A DNA stretch of 64,000 nucleotides. Origin: Callaeas wilsoni (taxonomy: Eukaryota > Chordata > Aves > Passeriformes > Callaeidae). The DNA lies in the NCBI GenBank assembly GCA_013398955.1, contig VWPU01018615.1, positions 124,001-188,000 on the forward strand. The letters run 5' to 3'. Positions 37,630 to 51,100 of this stretch are shown piece by piece; position 1 is the first letter of the stretch; the number at the start of each line of letters is the position of its first letter. The position numbers and the translations under genes were made by a program. The notes under the pieces were generated by a model, which saw only the letters and a list, made by a program, of their open reading frames with translations, searched no databases and was not told the DNA's origin.

Positions 37630-37810
37630 GTGAACGAGTGTAAAAAGGGAGAGAGCTGGAGCTACCCTGCCCTGCTCTCACTGTGGTCCCTGCAGACGGC
37701 AGGTGCCGACAGGCGCAGACCCCAGCGGGAGCTCGGATGCTGCCGGCACCGACCCGCTCCGGGGATGAAAGGACCTAAGCACGGCGGGCTGAGCTGGCAG
37801 CGTGGCTCCA
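37630..37810 (+). other. Small CpG- and GC-rich block, candidate exon or mini CpG island
   Basis: By hand count 85 of 120 bases at 37,681-37,800 are G or C (71%), with 11 CpGs and an observed/expected ratio of about 0.74, while the flanks are AT-rich. Just before it, TTTCTTGCTTTCAG (ending at 37,629) is a good splice-acceptor sequence, and the plus strand is then open for 77 codons to 37,863. The translation (rich in Arg, Gly, Ser, Pro) resembles nothing I know, and no good donor follows, so this is not called a gene. Alternatives are an alternative first or terminal exon, a small unmethylated element, or a GC-rich insertion such as an LTR piece. Confidence 0.4.
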
Positions 37811-39068
37811 GCTCAATGGGAGATTTAAGCACATCTCTGAATTCAAGGAAAAAAATCTTCTGACTGAAACCCACACAAGTACTGAACTATCCACATGCTG
37901 AAACACTTTGCTGAAGTAACGTTTATACTTCCCATAGGTTAAGGCAGCATAGACTTGGATACATCTTTAAGAAGATTCTAGCTAGAAGCACTTCCAACAT
38001 TTTTTTTCTATAAAATTGATTTTTTTCAAAATATCTTTTAAAGTTTGCTAAAACAATTTAAAATGAAGCTCTTGTGCACACATACAGCTCACCCCTCCGG
38101 CTCCTTTTGGATTTACCAAGTTTTCCAGGCTTTGGTTTTGCTTCTCATAGAGATTCTAAACTAGATAAATTAATATCTACCAATTATACCTAATCTTTTT
38201 CAGTGGTAAGGCCTGCATTTTACTGTGTGATCCTCATTTATTTTATTTACTTCTATCTATAATTTGTCTTCCTTCCAAGATAGCACTGCACCAGTGCTAA
38301 GTAAATCCTGGTTCTTGGGAAATACTGTGCTCCATAACTCAAAGACCACTTAAAAAATTCAAGGCGACTTTCACAGGAGACCATACACAAATCAAGCAGA
38401 AAACCAGATGTTCGAAATATGTTTATCTAAGCGCATCTTCCTCTCTCTTTCACATGCATACACATATAATTTGTCTTTACACTCAATCTTCAATATTTGC
38501 ATAGGTCAGTTCTGACTTTTTAAACAGCTGCTGTATTTTACTTTTTTCATGCATTTCAGTGACACACAAAATGAATTTGTACGTTAAGTGATATTATACA
38601 CATTTATATTCCTACAGATATTATCAGATACTCTTAAGCTTGTCAAGGAATTGTGCCCAAGCTTCTTCTCACTTCATTTTTCTTACAGCATTCCCTGAAC
38701 TGGGGCAAATGGAGGACAACCAAAGCGAGGTGTGGTCTTTCTTTATTAGCTGAAGCAGGAAATAGGTCTAGAGAAGAGGGTGTATAGCCAAATCCCAGCA
38801 GTGTTTTTTCTAGCCTGTTTAGAAAATGTTCTATAAAGCCAAATATATTCCAAACACCAGCACACACTGCAAAAAATATTGCAGACAAGATCCATTTTAA
38901 AAGAAAAAGGATGACTGTTTCAGTACAGACACTTCTCCTCTTCTTCCTCCTCCTGTTTACTTCTTTCTGGAGTGAAGCAACAAACTGAAGCAATGGTAAA
39001 AAATTGGTCTGTCTGGCAGGTTTATGCTAAGGTAAATAGCCTCTGGTAACCATATAGAAAGCGGTATT
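37811..39068. other. Unassigned AT-rich non-coding sequence
   Basis: No known repeat is recognised. A 116-codon minus-strand frame (38,643-38,993) with a hydrophobic middle stretch has no recognisable family and no supporting splice context. Confidence 0.55.
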
Positions 39069-39243
39069 TCCCAGAATCACAGAATATGCCAAGTTGGAAG
39101 AAGAATTATAGAGTCCAACTCCTGGCCCTGCACAGCACCATCCCCAAGAGTCATGCCATGTGTCCAAGAGCATTGTCCAAACAGTTCTTGAACTCAGGCA
39201 GCATGGTGCTGTGACCACTTCCTTGGGAAGCCCTTTCACATAG
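39069..39243 (-). mobile_element. 5'-truncated CR1 LINE, 3' tail
   Basis: The plus strand starts CAGAATCACAGAAT, the reverse of the repeated CR1 terminus, and continues with antisense CR1 words: AGTTGGAAGAAG, AGTCCAACTCCTGGCCCTGC, CATGCCATGTGTCCAAGAGC, ATTGTCCAAACAGTTCTTGA and GGTGCTGTGACCACTTCC. The 3' end is therefore at the left and the element is cut off after about 175 bp, as is usual for CR1. It is clearly younger than the copy at 26,625-30,380 and belongs to the same subfamily as the copy at 61,137. Confidence 0.9.
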
Positions 39244-42200
39244 GAAGAAATCCTATAAATAACTGATAACGCAAACGAACTTGTCGCATTCCCTTCCATT
39301 CATCTTGTTAAGTGTAATAATTAATTTGAGTCCTCTATTTTCTATCTCTGCAAACAAACTAAGGAGCCACACATTTTACCATAGCTGTGCTGACAGAATG
39401 CAGTCAGTGGAAAACTTTGCTAAGATCTCCACGACAAGCTACTGGATTTGGATGAGATAATTATTGGGAGAAATTGTACAAGCTGTGTTACGCACTGCAA
39501 ATAAGAAGATTGCATTGTTTATTTTTGGAACTTAATAAAACTGTAATTACCAGAATCTGTCAAGAGAAATCATTAACCATGCTGCTCTATGAACCTGACT
39601 AGTCAAAGAAAAACCTGAGCTCTGAATTTTATTTGCCAAAATAACAAAAAGACAGTAAGAGCAGAATCCAGTCTCAATATTTTTCCAGAGGAACAAAGGG
39701 TCACTATTTGAACTTGCAGAAGGCTGGTAAAAGCAAAAATTACACTAAGCAGATTCAAAAAAAGATGACAAGTTTTTGACTGGTGTTTCTGTGACTTGCT
39801 TGAAAATGAGCCATAGAGAGAAACCATGGGATTTCTGCATATCTCAAGACTTTCAGTATCCAACATCCAGTTACAATCCAAAAGGCATTTAGCAACCCTA
39901 CACATCACTGGAAAAACTGTGGTTGTGAGTCACAGCTGCGGAACCTGACCACCCTGACAAGCAGCAATAGGATGGGAAGTTACTCATTTAACCTTGCTGT
40001 GCCACGACGGATGTGTGAGCAAGGAGGGGACACCTTAGGAGAACACAACATGGCCACTGCTGATCTGCTGTCAGACCATCATCAATGTGGAGCTGAGCAT
40101 AAGATGAGACATATTTCCCTTCTTCTCCAGTCCCACAGGAAACCCATTGCTGCTTCAGCAAAATCTTTCTTCTGGCTCCCTTTCACCTCATCCTGAGAAC
40201 CCACCACACAGACACACTCACTGTAAGTTGTTTACAAGTTCTCCATTTGCCAAGTACCTGGCTTTTGATCAGCCAACACAAACTCCCCAAGCTCTTTATT
40301 TAGGCTTTTAGGTGTAACAGAAGCACACAGTTATTTGCCATCTCCATGCATTTCTGTCACATAATGAAAGCAAATGGGCAGTGCTTCTCTTCTGGAGCAA
40401 ATTACAATTATGTCATACATGCCCATCATCCTCAGAAGATCCAACGCCAGGCTTCCCCTGTCCACTGACAGAATCTTCTGGACAAGGGCATCACATCCAC
40501 CAGAAAAGGGATGCACAGATGATAGCAGCTTCTTCATTGAATAGAGCAGTCAAAACTCCTATTAGACACAACAAAGATACAGACACACATACCTACTGGC
40601 TCAAAAAAGTCAGACTTGTGTGGATCTAGCCAAGCTGCACTTTGTTTCTGAAGGCAGAAATATCTGCACTCTGTTCTGGAAAGAAAATGTAGGAGACAGT
40701 ATCTCTCATGTGAAAATCTCAAGCATCTCATGGACACAGAATGGCAGAGTCCTCCCACAGTACAGGGGACCATGGACGTAAAAACATACGGGAATCTAAA
40801 AATTCAGGGGTTAATAGGAGTTACCCAAAATTATTCCAATTTCTGTCAAAACACTTGGTACAATTGAAAAAGCACAACACAATGCTCATTTTGACAAATG
40901 CAAAACGCAGAGGAGAACAGTTCTACTGTAATGAAAAATGAACTGATGGTGAAGAGACACTCAGCGATGTGGAAGCTGCTGGAGAATGAAACTACTGTCT
41001 TGGAGTATAAAACTACTACCTGCACAGCACCTGGGTTTGCTACGCACAAGTCTGGGAAGTGAGTGTGCTCAGCCAGTTTCAAGAAGGACATAGCATCCTG
41101 TGCACCTTGGCCATGATCAAAGAAAATTTCTTCTGCTAAAGAGTAAAAAATGAATTATACAATTGAATTAGCATAAACTGACACCGTATTATTAAAGAAA
41201 CACTGATAAGAATGTCCTAACCTTCTGGAATGCTGTATCAGTCAGTGCGATTAATGTCCATCTGCTGTGAGCAGCAGCTGTTCAGGAGGGCAAGGAAAGT
41301 AAAAGGAACGTCCACTAGTATTTTATGCACATTACTACACAAAGCTAGTTCTAGCTTCCTGTGAATCAAGCCATGCCACAAAACTTCTTTTGGTTTATTG
41401 ACAGTGTCTCAGGAGCCAACACCATCTGCATGCTGCATGAAGAAATGCAAATGGAACATTATCCAGACAAGAAAAACCCAATTTGAAGAAAATGTGGACA
41501 GCACTGAGCACATCAGCTGCAGGGTGTTCCCAGCACTACCTGGAGCAGCACAGGAGACACAGGCATTCTACAGTGTAACTGCAGTCTGTGCAGTGCAGTC
41601 TCGTGTGTATGCCTTTCCCAGGCTAAAGAAGGCATGCAACTATTTCTGACTGCACAGATCCACTTTACTTCCAGTACCACAGAAAACTTAAAAAGATGCA
41701 TTACTTTATCCAGAAGGGACCCTTGTTATAACAAATACCTAAAACTTCCCTGGAATGGCACCAGATTTTAGATGTCTGAAAAATCCTGAAGTTTGCTGAT
41801 GCATACTTTACCAGTTTTGATTTTCACACTAAACTACAACAATCTACATGAAGTAATAAGAGTTTAAAATTCCTGTTTGCCTCCATTAAGACCAGGTCTC
41901 CATTTTGACCAGTATCTAACAAAACTGGTATGTTTAAATTGCATCTCCATCATTATATTATGGCTGAGCTCTGAACTTATTGAAACAATCCAGAGATCCA
42001 AACCACTTCTTCAATGTGGTCTTCTGCTGCTCTACTTTCCAGAGCATCCACTTGAATGTTATCCTCTGAATGACACTAGATAACAATGAGATTGAAATGT
42101 ATCAGAAGCCATACCCAAGCAAAACTTTCTTTTACATCCATGGTGGCTTTGCCCATGCCAGAGTAAGGAAAAGGAACTCTGCCTTATTACTCAATAATCC

Positions 42201-44790
42201 AGATAACACTGAAGAAAGTGGTCTTTCCGCATTTTAAATGTGTGTACTTTTGAGCCCCACAGTCAATAGGGCATAAGTAATTGCCTCAGGAAGTCTTAGT
42301 TACGACTAACAACACAATTTTACTCCAACTTTCAACACATAAATGAGAAAAGGAACAAAATAGCAGGTTACTATTTCTTGTATTTTTCTTGGACTTGGTA
42401 CATTGGACTACATATTTCTGGGTATGTTACCTGATCTCTCTGGGCTTCGGATCCAGTCACTAAAGTACATATAACTTCTACATGTGGATAAAGGAGCTAT
42501 AAAATGCTTAGGGAACAGAAGTGTTACTGGTAAAACAGACAGAAAAATGCTAAAGCAGAGCTTTGATTAATTTGATTTTGTACTCAAGAGAATATATCAT
42601 TCTGCCAAAATCCAAATCAACTCTATTAGCAATGTAAAATCATGCCAAAGAAACACTTTTAACTAAGAGGTCAATGATTCTTTATTTCCAGGTAATACCA
42701 ACCATACATACTCTGCTTTAAGTCTGGCCTTCTTCAAAAAGTCTAGGGGAAAACTACTCACAAAACTCACAAAAATTCGTATGAAAAGCACATCTGGGAA
42801 GCAGCATCCTGAGGTGATCAGCTAAATCTCATGTCCCAGAAAACCACACAGTTCATTCTCTCCAATTCCCCATTACTCAACATACAAAAAGTAAAGAGGT
42901 TATTTTTTTTCCTGTGCTTGAAGGACAGATTTTTACATAAACAAACTGCATAAAGGCATGGGAAGCAATGCTGTTATCAGTTAAATGTGTGAAATTCCCC
43001 AAGTCGAGAAGTTCTTAGCACAAATAGAAGAGAATTTCAACTCACTCACTTCAGCTTTAATTCATGAAGCATTCCTAATCCTAACTGGCAAAACCAAACA
43101 ACTCATTAAGAACTCTATGTTCATGTTTGTGTAATCTAGTGCCCTATCTATCGTTTTTTAATAATAGATACATTTTAACATACCCTTGTTGTATTTTAAA
43201 ATCATTCTTGCTATGCTCATGTACAGTGTCTGGATGCAACTGAGGCCTGTAGCCGCATGGAACTGAAGAGGTCTGTTACTAACACAACACTGACAGCACC
43301 TTCTTTAGTAACAGGTAGGGGAGGTTGACCAAACAACTCAAAAATTGGTATTTTTATGCAGGAAAATTGGGCTAGTTTGTTTTTCTCAAGCAAACATCCC
43401 ATTCAACTGTTCTCTTCTCATACTATCCATGCATACCATACCTTAGCTTTGTTTTGTGTTTTACAATATCCTCTAAAGTACAAACCCACAACTTTTATGT
43501 TCAAATGTCCACGGGATTACATGTGCAGTATTTCAAGCCTGTCAGTCCTCTGCCCCACCACCACAACCCTCTGCAATAAAGACAGATTCCTATAGGAAGG
43601 GCCTACACAGTTGTAATTTCTAAATAATTACGAACTGTAATTAAAGCTTCACAGCCACAAACAGAAACACTGCAATCTCATATTAGAAGAAAATAATTAT
43701 CTCTGCAGATGAACAATCATTATCCTCCTTGTTCAGTCATGGAGCTGCAGCTTTGTATTTCCCAGCTGTTAACCTATCATCAGTCTTACCATAAAAACAA
43801 AGAATACTTTTTGCCTTTCCACCCCACCCCCCCCCTTTAAAACAAGTGGAAAATGTAATGATAGTCTGACTTTGTGCCTTTGATAATTAAGCTTCCAATA
43901 TCATGGAATTTGCTCTAACAGGAGCATCTGCTTGCTGCATTGCAGCCCTACAGCTAAGAAAGCATTGGATTTATTAATAAAATACAATGAAGAACTGAAC
44001 ATCTGGGTGGGAAAGATTCACAGAAAGGGAGAAGCTTGTTTCCTCTCAAAATATTCAGGAGACAGCAAAGCTCATCCAAATAAAATGTAGTTTTTCTGTT
44101 GAGGAAGCAGCTGGAATCAATGATGCTGATTATTCTTATTGCACTATATCTTGCTGTAAGAAACAAACCTATTTAGAGGAAACAGAGGGGAAAGCAGGAA
44201 AATCCCTCCTGGAATAATCTACCATATAGCTAAAAGCTCCTGATAGTGCAACCCATTCCCATGCCCAAGGAACAGGCAGATGGGTATACATAAGTTCTTT
44301 CTGCTAACAGCGCTGGCAGAAAAGGGCTTCGTATCAACACTTCAAATACTGAAAAGAGAAAACAGGACAAAAATAAAACAAGAAACACTAAGATCCCAGA
44401 AGAGTTAAATAGCTAGAATTTTGGATCAACAATTTGAGCATCTTATATAACACAGTTCATCATATGGTACCCAGTCACTCATGCATCAAGAGCAGAAACT
44501 GGGTTAACTACAAAATTTCTCAGAAACAAATTGAAACCTTGATTTTAAAACACTTCTAAATGTGCCAGATACTTCAGTACACTGTTCAAAGTTAATTACC
44601 ATCAAACTAAATATCTGTGCCTCGCATTCTTTTAATTGCAAAATCCGTGGGGCTGTATGCAGATCCTGCAAATGGCACTCGCTTTCTGTAAGGCTATGCA
44701 GCATTTCTTCGCACCCCTGAGCTAAGGGAACATGAAGGTGTCAAAAAACCTTTCTGAATGAGGATGGTCATCCCAGAACCCCCAGGTAAA
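39244..44790. other. Unassigned AT-rich non-coding sequence
   Basis: No gene or known repeat is recognised. A C9 run sits in a C-rich tract at 43,819-43,837. Short open frames (up to 101 codons) look random. Confidence 0.55.
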
Positions 44791-44850
44791 CTGGAATCTT
44801 CCGTTCGGCAGTGACGCACAGACTTGACTGCCTCGCCCCACCGTCGGCTG
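44791..44850. other. Local CpG cluster
   Basis: Six CpGs fall within about 60 bases (CCGT, TCGG, ACGC, TCGC, CCGT, TCGG words) in a region otherwise poor in CpG. It may be a young insertion, an unmethylated element or chance. No exon or repeat is recognised. Confidence 0.4.
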
Positions 44851-47770
44851 AAAGGGATATAGCCCATGCCCTGGGGGCCACTGCCTGCCCTCCTATCTTC
44901 TGGGACAGCAGACAAACATCAAGGGCTGCTGTCACTGAGGGGACAACCCCAGAGGAACTGCATCAGGTCTGTCTTCCTATGGCAAATGGAGGAATTACTT
45001 TTCTGAGTCCCATTTTTTGGAAGGAGTAGGTTGCTAGCCGGTACATGCATAAGCCAGCAAGACTGATCCTGATTTATCTAGACATTTTTCTGACTCTTCT
45101 TATCTCTTCTAGCTTAAAACTCTTCGTCTAGTGTTTGTTGGTGTTCTTTGTTCTTGAACAAGATGCAAGAAAAAGCAACCAAAATGGTGTGTAATATCTG
45201 TTCCCTACCATGATGACAGAATTAAAACCAAACCAACCAACCCCAGTATGTTACTTCAGTACACATTATGGATTGGTAATGGGCCATTTTTAGTCACATA
45301 TATCTCCACAATTTTAGAAGTGAAAGGTTTTGCTACTGTTTGCACCATGTTATACATCAAAATATGTCAATGTAAACCCTATTTTCTAGCTGTTGAGACT
45401 TCATGACATGACTGAAGCTCCACATTTATTTTAGAGTTCAGAAACGGCTCTGGGCTCTTTTATGAAAATCGTACAGAACTCAAGCAAAAAAAAATTATCA
45501 AATATGCATTTGCAGGGAGAGCTATGTGGATTTTTAACAAATAAGCAAACCAAATTTACATTGTAGCCAGAAGCAAACATCAAAAACTCCAGTTCAGAGA
45601 GGTACTTTTTTAGTAACAGAATCACTTTGGGAAACTATTAAAATAGCACAAACTTAAAAGCAGCATTGGCAAAAACTGAATGTAGTTCAATTCCAGTTTC
45701 CAACTCCATGCCTTTTTTGCACACATATGCTTTGCCTTCCATACTCAGCTGTATAAAATATAAACCACCAAACTGCACTTATAACAAATCTGAACTGACA
45801 ATGCCAAATTTTAATTAAAACAAACGAGAGAAGTTGGGCAATGCATGAGCATTTTATAGGGAAGTTAGCAGCAGTCACAGCTGGGATAAACCTCCACCCC
45901 TACAAGTGAGAAAGGGATCCAGTTTCCTCCTTCTATTTTAATCCTTCCTTCAAAAAAACAGACAAACCTGCTAAATTAAAAAAGCAAAAAGCACTGCAAA
46001 TGAACAGTCTGACAAGTGGTGACTTCAGAAAAAAAAAAGTTATTTTCTCCCTCTTAATGAATGAAAATACACTCGTTCTCCCAATTCAGAGGAGCTTTCT
46101 TGCAGGCTTTTTACATGTCAGCAACTTGCAGCAACCTCTCGTCATTGTAAGTGCTACGCAAAATGTCTGTGAAAATTGTCAGTGTATTTGTGTACACACT
46201 TGTGTGTAAATGTCTTTGTACAAAGCCCTGGATGCAAACCATGCCTGCAGTAAATGCTCTTTTAGAGCACTTCATGGCATCAATGCAGACATTTTTATGC
46301 TTAAAGAGAAAATTAATTTACACTAAAAGAAAAAATCACCTCACAAGAATATGAGCCAGTCGTCCTCCAGGTGGTTTTGCTGCAATTAATAAATCCATTT
46401 TGTCATGAAAGTAAATGGAATAGAGGCAAAGGAGATCTACAAAAATATAAGGAATTAAACACACAGCATTCAAATTAAAATCTATTAGCAATACTTCAAA
46501 TCTAACTTATAAAATCCAGCCTTTTCTCCTTTATTCCAGTTATCTGGATTAAAAAATCCCTACTTCACTGTTACACCTGCTCCTTAGGAAAGCATGCCCA
46601 TTGGTGGGGACAGCACAAGGTGGCTGTCAGCCATAGCCCTGTCAAAAACCATTTGCTTATACTTGGTTTTGGGAAAGCAAAAAGATCATCTGAGATGGAG
46701 GATGGTAAATCTGTCTGTATTTCCAACTGGTTCTTGACTCCTTGGATGAGCTCATCAGTAAAACATCACTGCTTATAATAGTCATGTGGTCCACAGAGAA
46801 CAACATTACGATTATGGATGTCACTAAAAAGTCACAGCCCTAAACTATTTTTCCAATGTATTATGCAAATGTAAGTAAATGTATTTATTTCTGCAACCGG
46901 CTGAATCATAGCAGAATTAAACTTCCAGTTTTGCTTCCTTACCGAAGTTTTTAACTTCAAATCTCACATACAATCTATGCAGCACATTATAATACAGCTG
47001 CACAGAAAAGCACCTCTATAATGACAGTAAAACCATAAAATGTAACTGCTGCACCTACTCCCCTTGGGAATGCTGAAGATGCTGGGCAAATGCCCTCTGT
47101 TCACATCATTAAAACAAATAAAGCCATTGTCATGAAATCATTCACTGTGCAGAAACTTTATAAGCTCTTCTATTATCTTTTATAGCTTAATTTGACCACT
47201 GAGAATCTCTACAGTGCTTTGCAGCACATTAATAAGAGACACTTGCTTTATAAAGTTTATCATTATTACTATACTGCCTATGTCATCTCGTTACACTCAA
47301 GTTTGAGGGTTTTATTTTAAAAAATTTTCCTCAGTCCAAGACTTGACTTTTTCAGTGAATGATAAAGGCGGTGGTGGTTCCTGAGGCCTCTTTCACAGAA
47401 CTGCTGCTAGTTCATTTTCCATAGTGCTTTAAGAGCCCATTATTAATAAAACTGCTGAAAGAATCTTCTCTGAAGTCATGAGGCACCAGAGCTTGACTGC
47501 GCTACTATTTCCCTCACTAAAATCAGGGGCTACCAGAAGTGCAACTAGAAACTAAGAAAACAATACTGGGGGTGGCAGCTGGCAAACAAGGGAACGTTTC
47601 AGCTTTTAAACAAACTCCAGTGTTTCATACAGTACTCTGGCTACTTAAATACTTTATATCAATCTCTATCCCATAGGTAAAGCTGAACCTGATCTGGAGT
47701 CAGTCATTTTGGGGGTTTGAAGAGAGACATGGAGGAACACACAGGCAGCAGAGGCCAGAACCACAACAAT
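44851..47770. other. Unassigned AT-rich non-coding sequence
   Basis: No gene or known repeat is recognised. The segments 46,850-47,000 (with an octamer-like ATGCAAAT word near 46,864) and 47,140-47,300 have the AT-rich, non-repetitive look of conserved non-coding DNA, but this cannot be shown without an alignment. Confidence 0.5.
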
Positions 47771-47773
47771 CCC

Positions 47774-48136
47774 TCAGGTCCTTTCCCGATTCTCTAACAA
47801 AATCTCTGTGCAGGTGGATGCCCTAACACAGCAGGAACAGTATAAATGTCCACCACGGGGATGGCTTGGTTCAGCCCGAGGGCTAAACAACCACTTTGCC
47901 CGGAGTCGATTCCGTGTCAGCCTCCCGAGGCCGGCGCAGCGAGGCTGTACTGGTGAGCCTTTCTGGGCCAAGGGGGCCAGGTGGGACAGGCAGGTGACAC
48001 CCAGTGGTGGTCCAACTCCACCCAGCTCCCACCAGGAAGGATCCATGGGGGCATCATCAGTGGGGACCTGATGTTTCTGGAGCCCTCCCCAAAGATGTCC
48101 ACCTAGATTTGGAGCACAACCTGTAACACAGCACAA
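47774..48136. other. GC-rich block with CpG cluster, open on both strands
   Basis: Nine CpGs lie between 47,857 and 47,942, followed by a CpG-poor but GC-rich stretch to about 48,110. The minus strand is open for 120 codons over the whole block and the plus strand for 87 codons. Neither translation resembles a known family; both are rich in Gly, Pro, Trp and Cys, as random GC-rich DNA would give. It is most likely an unrecognised insertion (for example an old LTR) or a GC-rich regulatory block. A CTCCCACCAGGAAGGATCC word near its right side is not a close CTCF match. Confidence 0.4.
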
Positions 48137-51100
48137 GGCACTTAGTCAAGCCCTCACGTGATGGCTACAGCACTGCAGAAGCAACACTGCAATGCTTTTA
48201 CCAGAATTTTCCTACTGTCTGATGCTGTGCGTGGCTGGTGTACTCCTGTAGGATGCCCAACAGTCAGATCTTGGCCTAAATCTGCAAACAAACTATTTCA
48301 AGCAAATCAACCACACAAAGTGTTTTTCAAATCACGCTTCACTTTGTTAACAAATACCAGCTGTCAACACTCTTCCATGGGTTTTTTTTCCTTAATGCCG
48401 CATCCCAACACATTAACCACATTGCATTTCCCCCAAAAGGGGTATAAGAAGGGACAGAAAGTGCTTGCAGGTTTGCTGGACCATCAAAGGCATATAACAT
48501 TTTTCATTTATCTTAAACAGTAAAAAGCATTATTTAAATTTTTATTTCTTCACAGAACTTCTTTGAACAGAATTTATTTACTCAATTAGTTCTAAAACCC
48601 AGCTCCCCAAGCAAATAAATGATTGCTTAAGTATGATTATGTGTAATTAATATTCTCCATTTAGGTGCCAGAATATTAACAAATTTATAACTATAAAATC
48701 TCACTTAATCATTTTAGAGATAGGTAAATGCTAAGAAATTTTTCCTCTGTTTCTACGCAGATCCTTGTATACTCGAGTGCAGTTAATTGATTCAAAAAAA
48801 ATTAAGAAATCTTAATCTCTTTAATGTATCTAAAATATGACATTAAAGTAATACACACATGATCAAGAAATATAAACAAAAACTAAAAAGGTGGCCTTTT
48901 TCTAGTTTGGGTCTGGTAAGGCTTGCAAAATTTCTCCATGGGCTCTGATACTCTCAGACAGTGGAGTCACATCAGCCTCATGTTGATGAAAGCGTCATGA
49001 AATATTTCTCTTTCTGATCAAACTCTTGAAGACACAGCACCGAGAACATTATTAAGCTGCTCAAATCATGTTCCTAAAAATGATCGTGTCGTCCCCAGTC
49101 TATTTGGGAATATGCACTAAGCTAATCAAACTGACAGGTGTTGCAGCAGAATTCAAGACAACCCATGTCCTGCTGTTGCTGGAGCCTAGCAGTCCAGAAG
49201 CTCAGACCTTTTCATATTGACGATGTCTTCACAGAACTCCCCAGCACAGCATTTATTTTACACAGTTTGTGCTTTTCTCAGAGTCCAGGATAAAAATGCC
49301 TTCAGAAATGAAACATGAATGTCTGATACTGCTTTTTTTTCCTTTTCCTCAGAATACAGCCTCAATCTTAGTTAACAAATCTGTTCAAACCCTGCTTTGA
49401 CAGGAGAACCATGTACCCCCTCAGGGGCTTTTAACAGAGTTCCTTTTTGCATCAGTTAGATGTGGGTACACTTAGGTGAGACAAAGAGCGCTTGACTAGT
49501 ATTTATTGGTAGTACTGGAAAGTTAAGAAGCAAAAACCAAATTTCTGCCCAATTTCTAAATAAGCAAGGACCATCAGCTTCTCAAAAAAAGTTTGCCAGA
49601 GTATTTCCTTTTCACAAATGGAAAACATGCTTTATATTAATCCCATTATTGTAAACCGTGGACCCATTGTGACTAAAATAAAACACACCGGAATGCAGGC
49701 AGCCAGCATGGAAAACTTCAGTCCAAAAGTTGAAGACATGTGAAAAAATACGCAGCTGAAAACAATCATACAATAGCAAATATTTAATAAAGAGCAGTAG
49801 TTAGATTACACACAGTTGTTTTACAGTATGTGCATGTGTATAGTTCACACACATATTCCCTTCCCACTTTTGGAAGCCTGAAGATTAGCAAAGCTTCCCT
49901 GGAAAACTTCTACAAGAAGTATTTCCCCTAATAGCTAAAACTTTCATTAATAATACAGAAAAAGGAATGCCAAGAATATGAGTGTAAATCTTTAGGCAGT
50001 AAGCAAGGTAGTAACCAAGACATTATTCTTATATGAACACACATAGCCCATCCAAACATGCCAAGAGTCCATGATCTGTTTACAATTAAATCTGATGCAT
50101 TTCCTTGTATGTGTAAAATATGTATGTGAAAGATTTGAAATCTCTGAGTTTAAAAGCCTGTTCCTGTCTAGTTGGGACATTCAAGGAGATCTTCAAATCT
50201 CAGAGGAGGAGGCTTCCCCAAAGATGTTTCCCAGAAGAAAAAAACATACAACGAACAACACTAACGTATTGTAACACTAATGTAATCTATTACAAGGCTA
50301 TGCAAAAGAATTTTAAAAACTAATTTAATGTGGTAAGAGGGTAGTTCTTTGCTCCCAATGGATGTGGATGTAAAACAATCTCCAGAGTACTGTCAGAGCA
50401 CTTTCAGGAGCTACCAGCAAGATCACCGTGGTTACCAACCACCTTGCAGGCACTGTATCTTCCACTCTCCCAGAACAGGAGTAGGAGATAATGCAGGCTT
50501 GACAGCTTCTGCCTGCTTGTAGGGTGAAGGCAGACATAGGTGTTGTCATAATTCCGTGGCGTCGGCATGACAACAAAATTACTGCAGAGTCCACTAACCA
50601 AAGACAACAAATTTTAAAACTTCAACATGTGAATGTGTTCTAGTTAGAAAAAGTGGGGGAAACAGGATCCTCCGCAGCTTGTCAAAAGAAAGGGCAAATA
50701 CTTTTCTGCCTCCTCAAGCTGTCTTCTCATGAGGCTAGTCATAAGAGAGCTCTGTTAGAGCAGACAGAGTTTCACCTAAGACAGGTGAAAAACCGACCAA
50801 AGGCAGTCGCCCACAGCAACTCTGCCTCGTACCGCCCTGTCCCCTCCAGCCAGACCGGGAGAAGGGAGTGTGGGTAGGACATGGGCTGCAGCAAAAGTAT
50901 TTCTTAAACCTCTTACGGTCTGCCAGAAACAGAAAGTAGGAGGACGCTAAAATGCAGAAGTTGCCTTGCTAGCGCTCTTTGCTCCTAACACAAGGCCAAA
51001 AATAAACTTCAGCACACAGAAAAAAAAAATCACTACTTTATCAGGCGTATTTTTAACAAACTGATTGATCAGGCTTTTAGAGTTCATCGCTAAGCAAATC

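Noticed and set aside
38643..38993. 116-codon minus-strand frame with a hydrophobic segment
   Set aside because: It could suggest a small membrane protein, but the basic N-terminal part and the random C-terminal part show no known family and there is no gene context.
49870..49895. GAAGATTAGCA word considered as a U6 snRNA pseudogene
   Set aside because: Only this short word matches; the flanking U6 sequence is absent.
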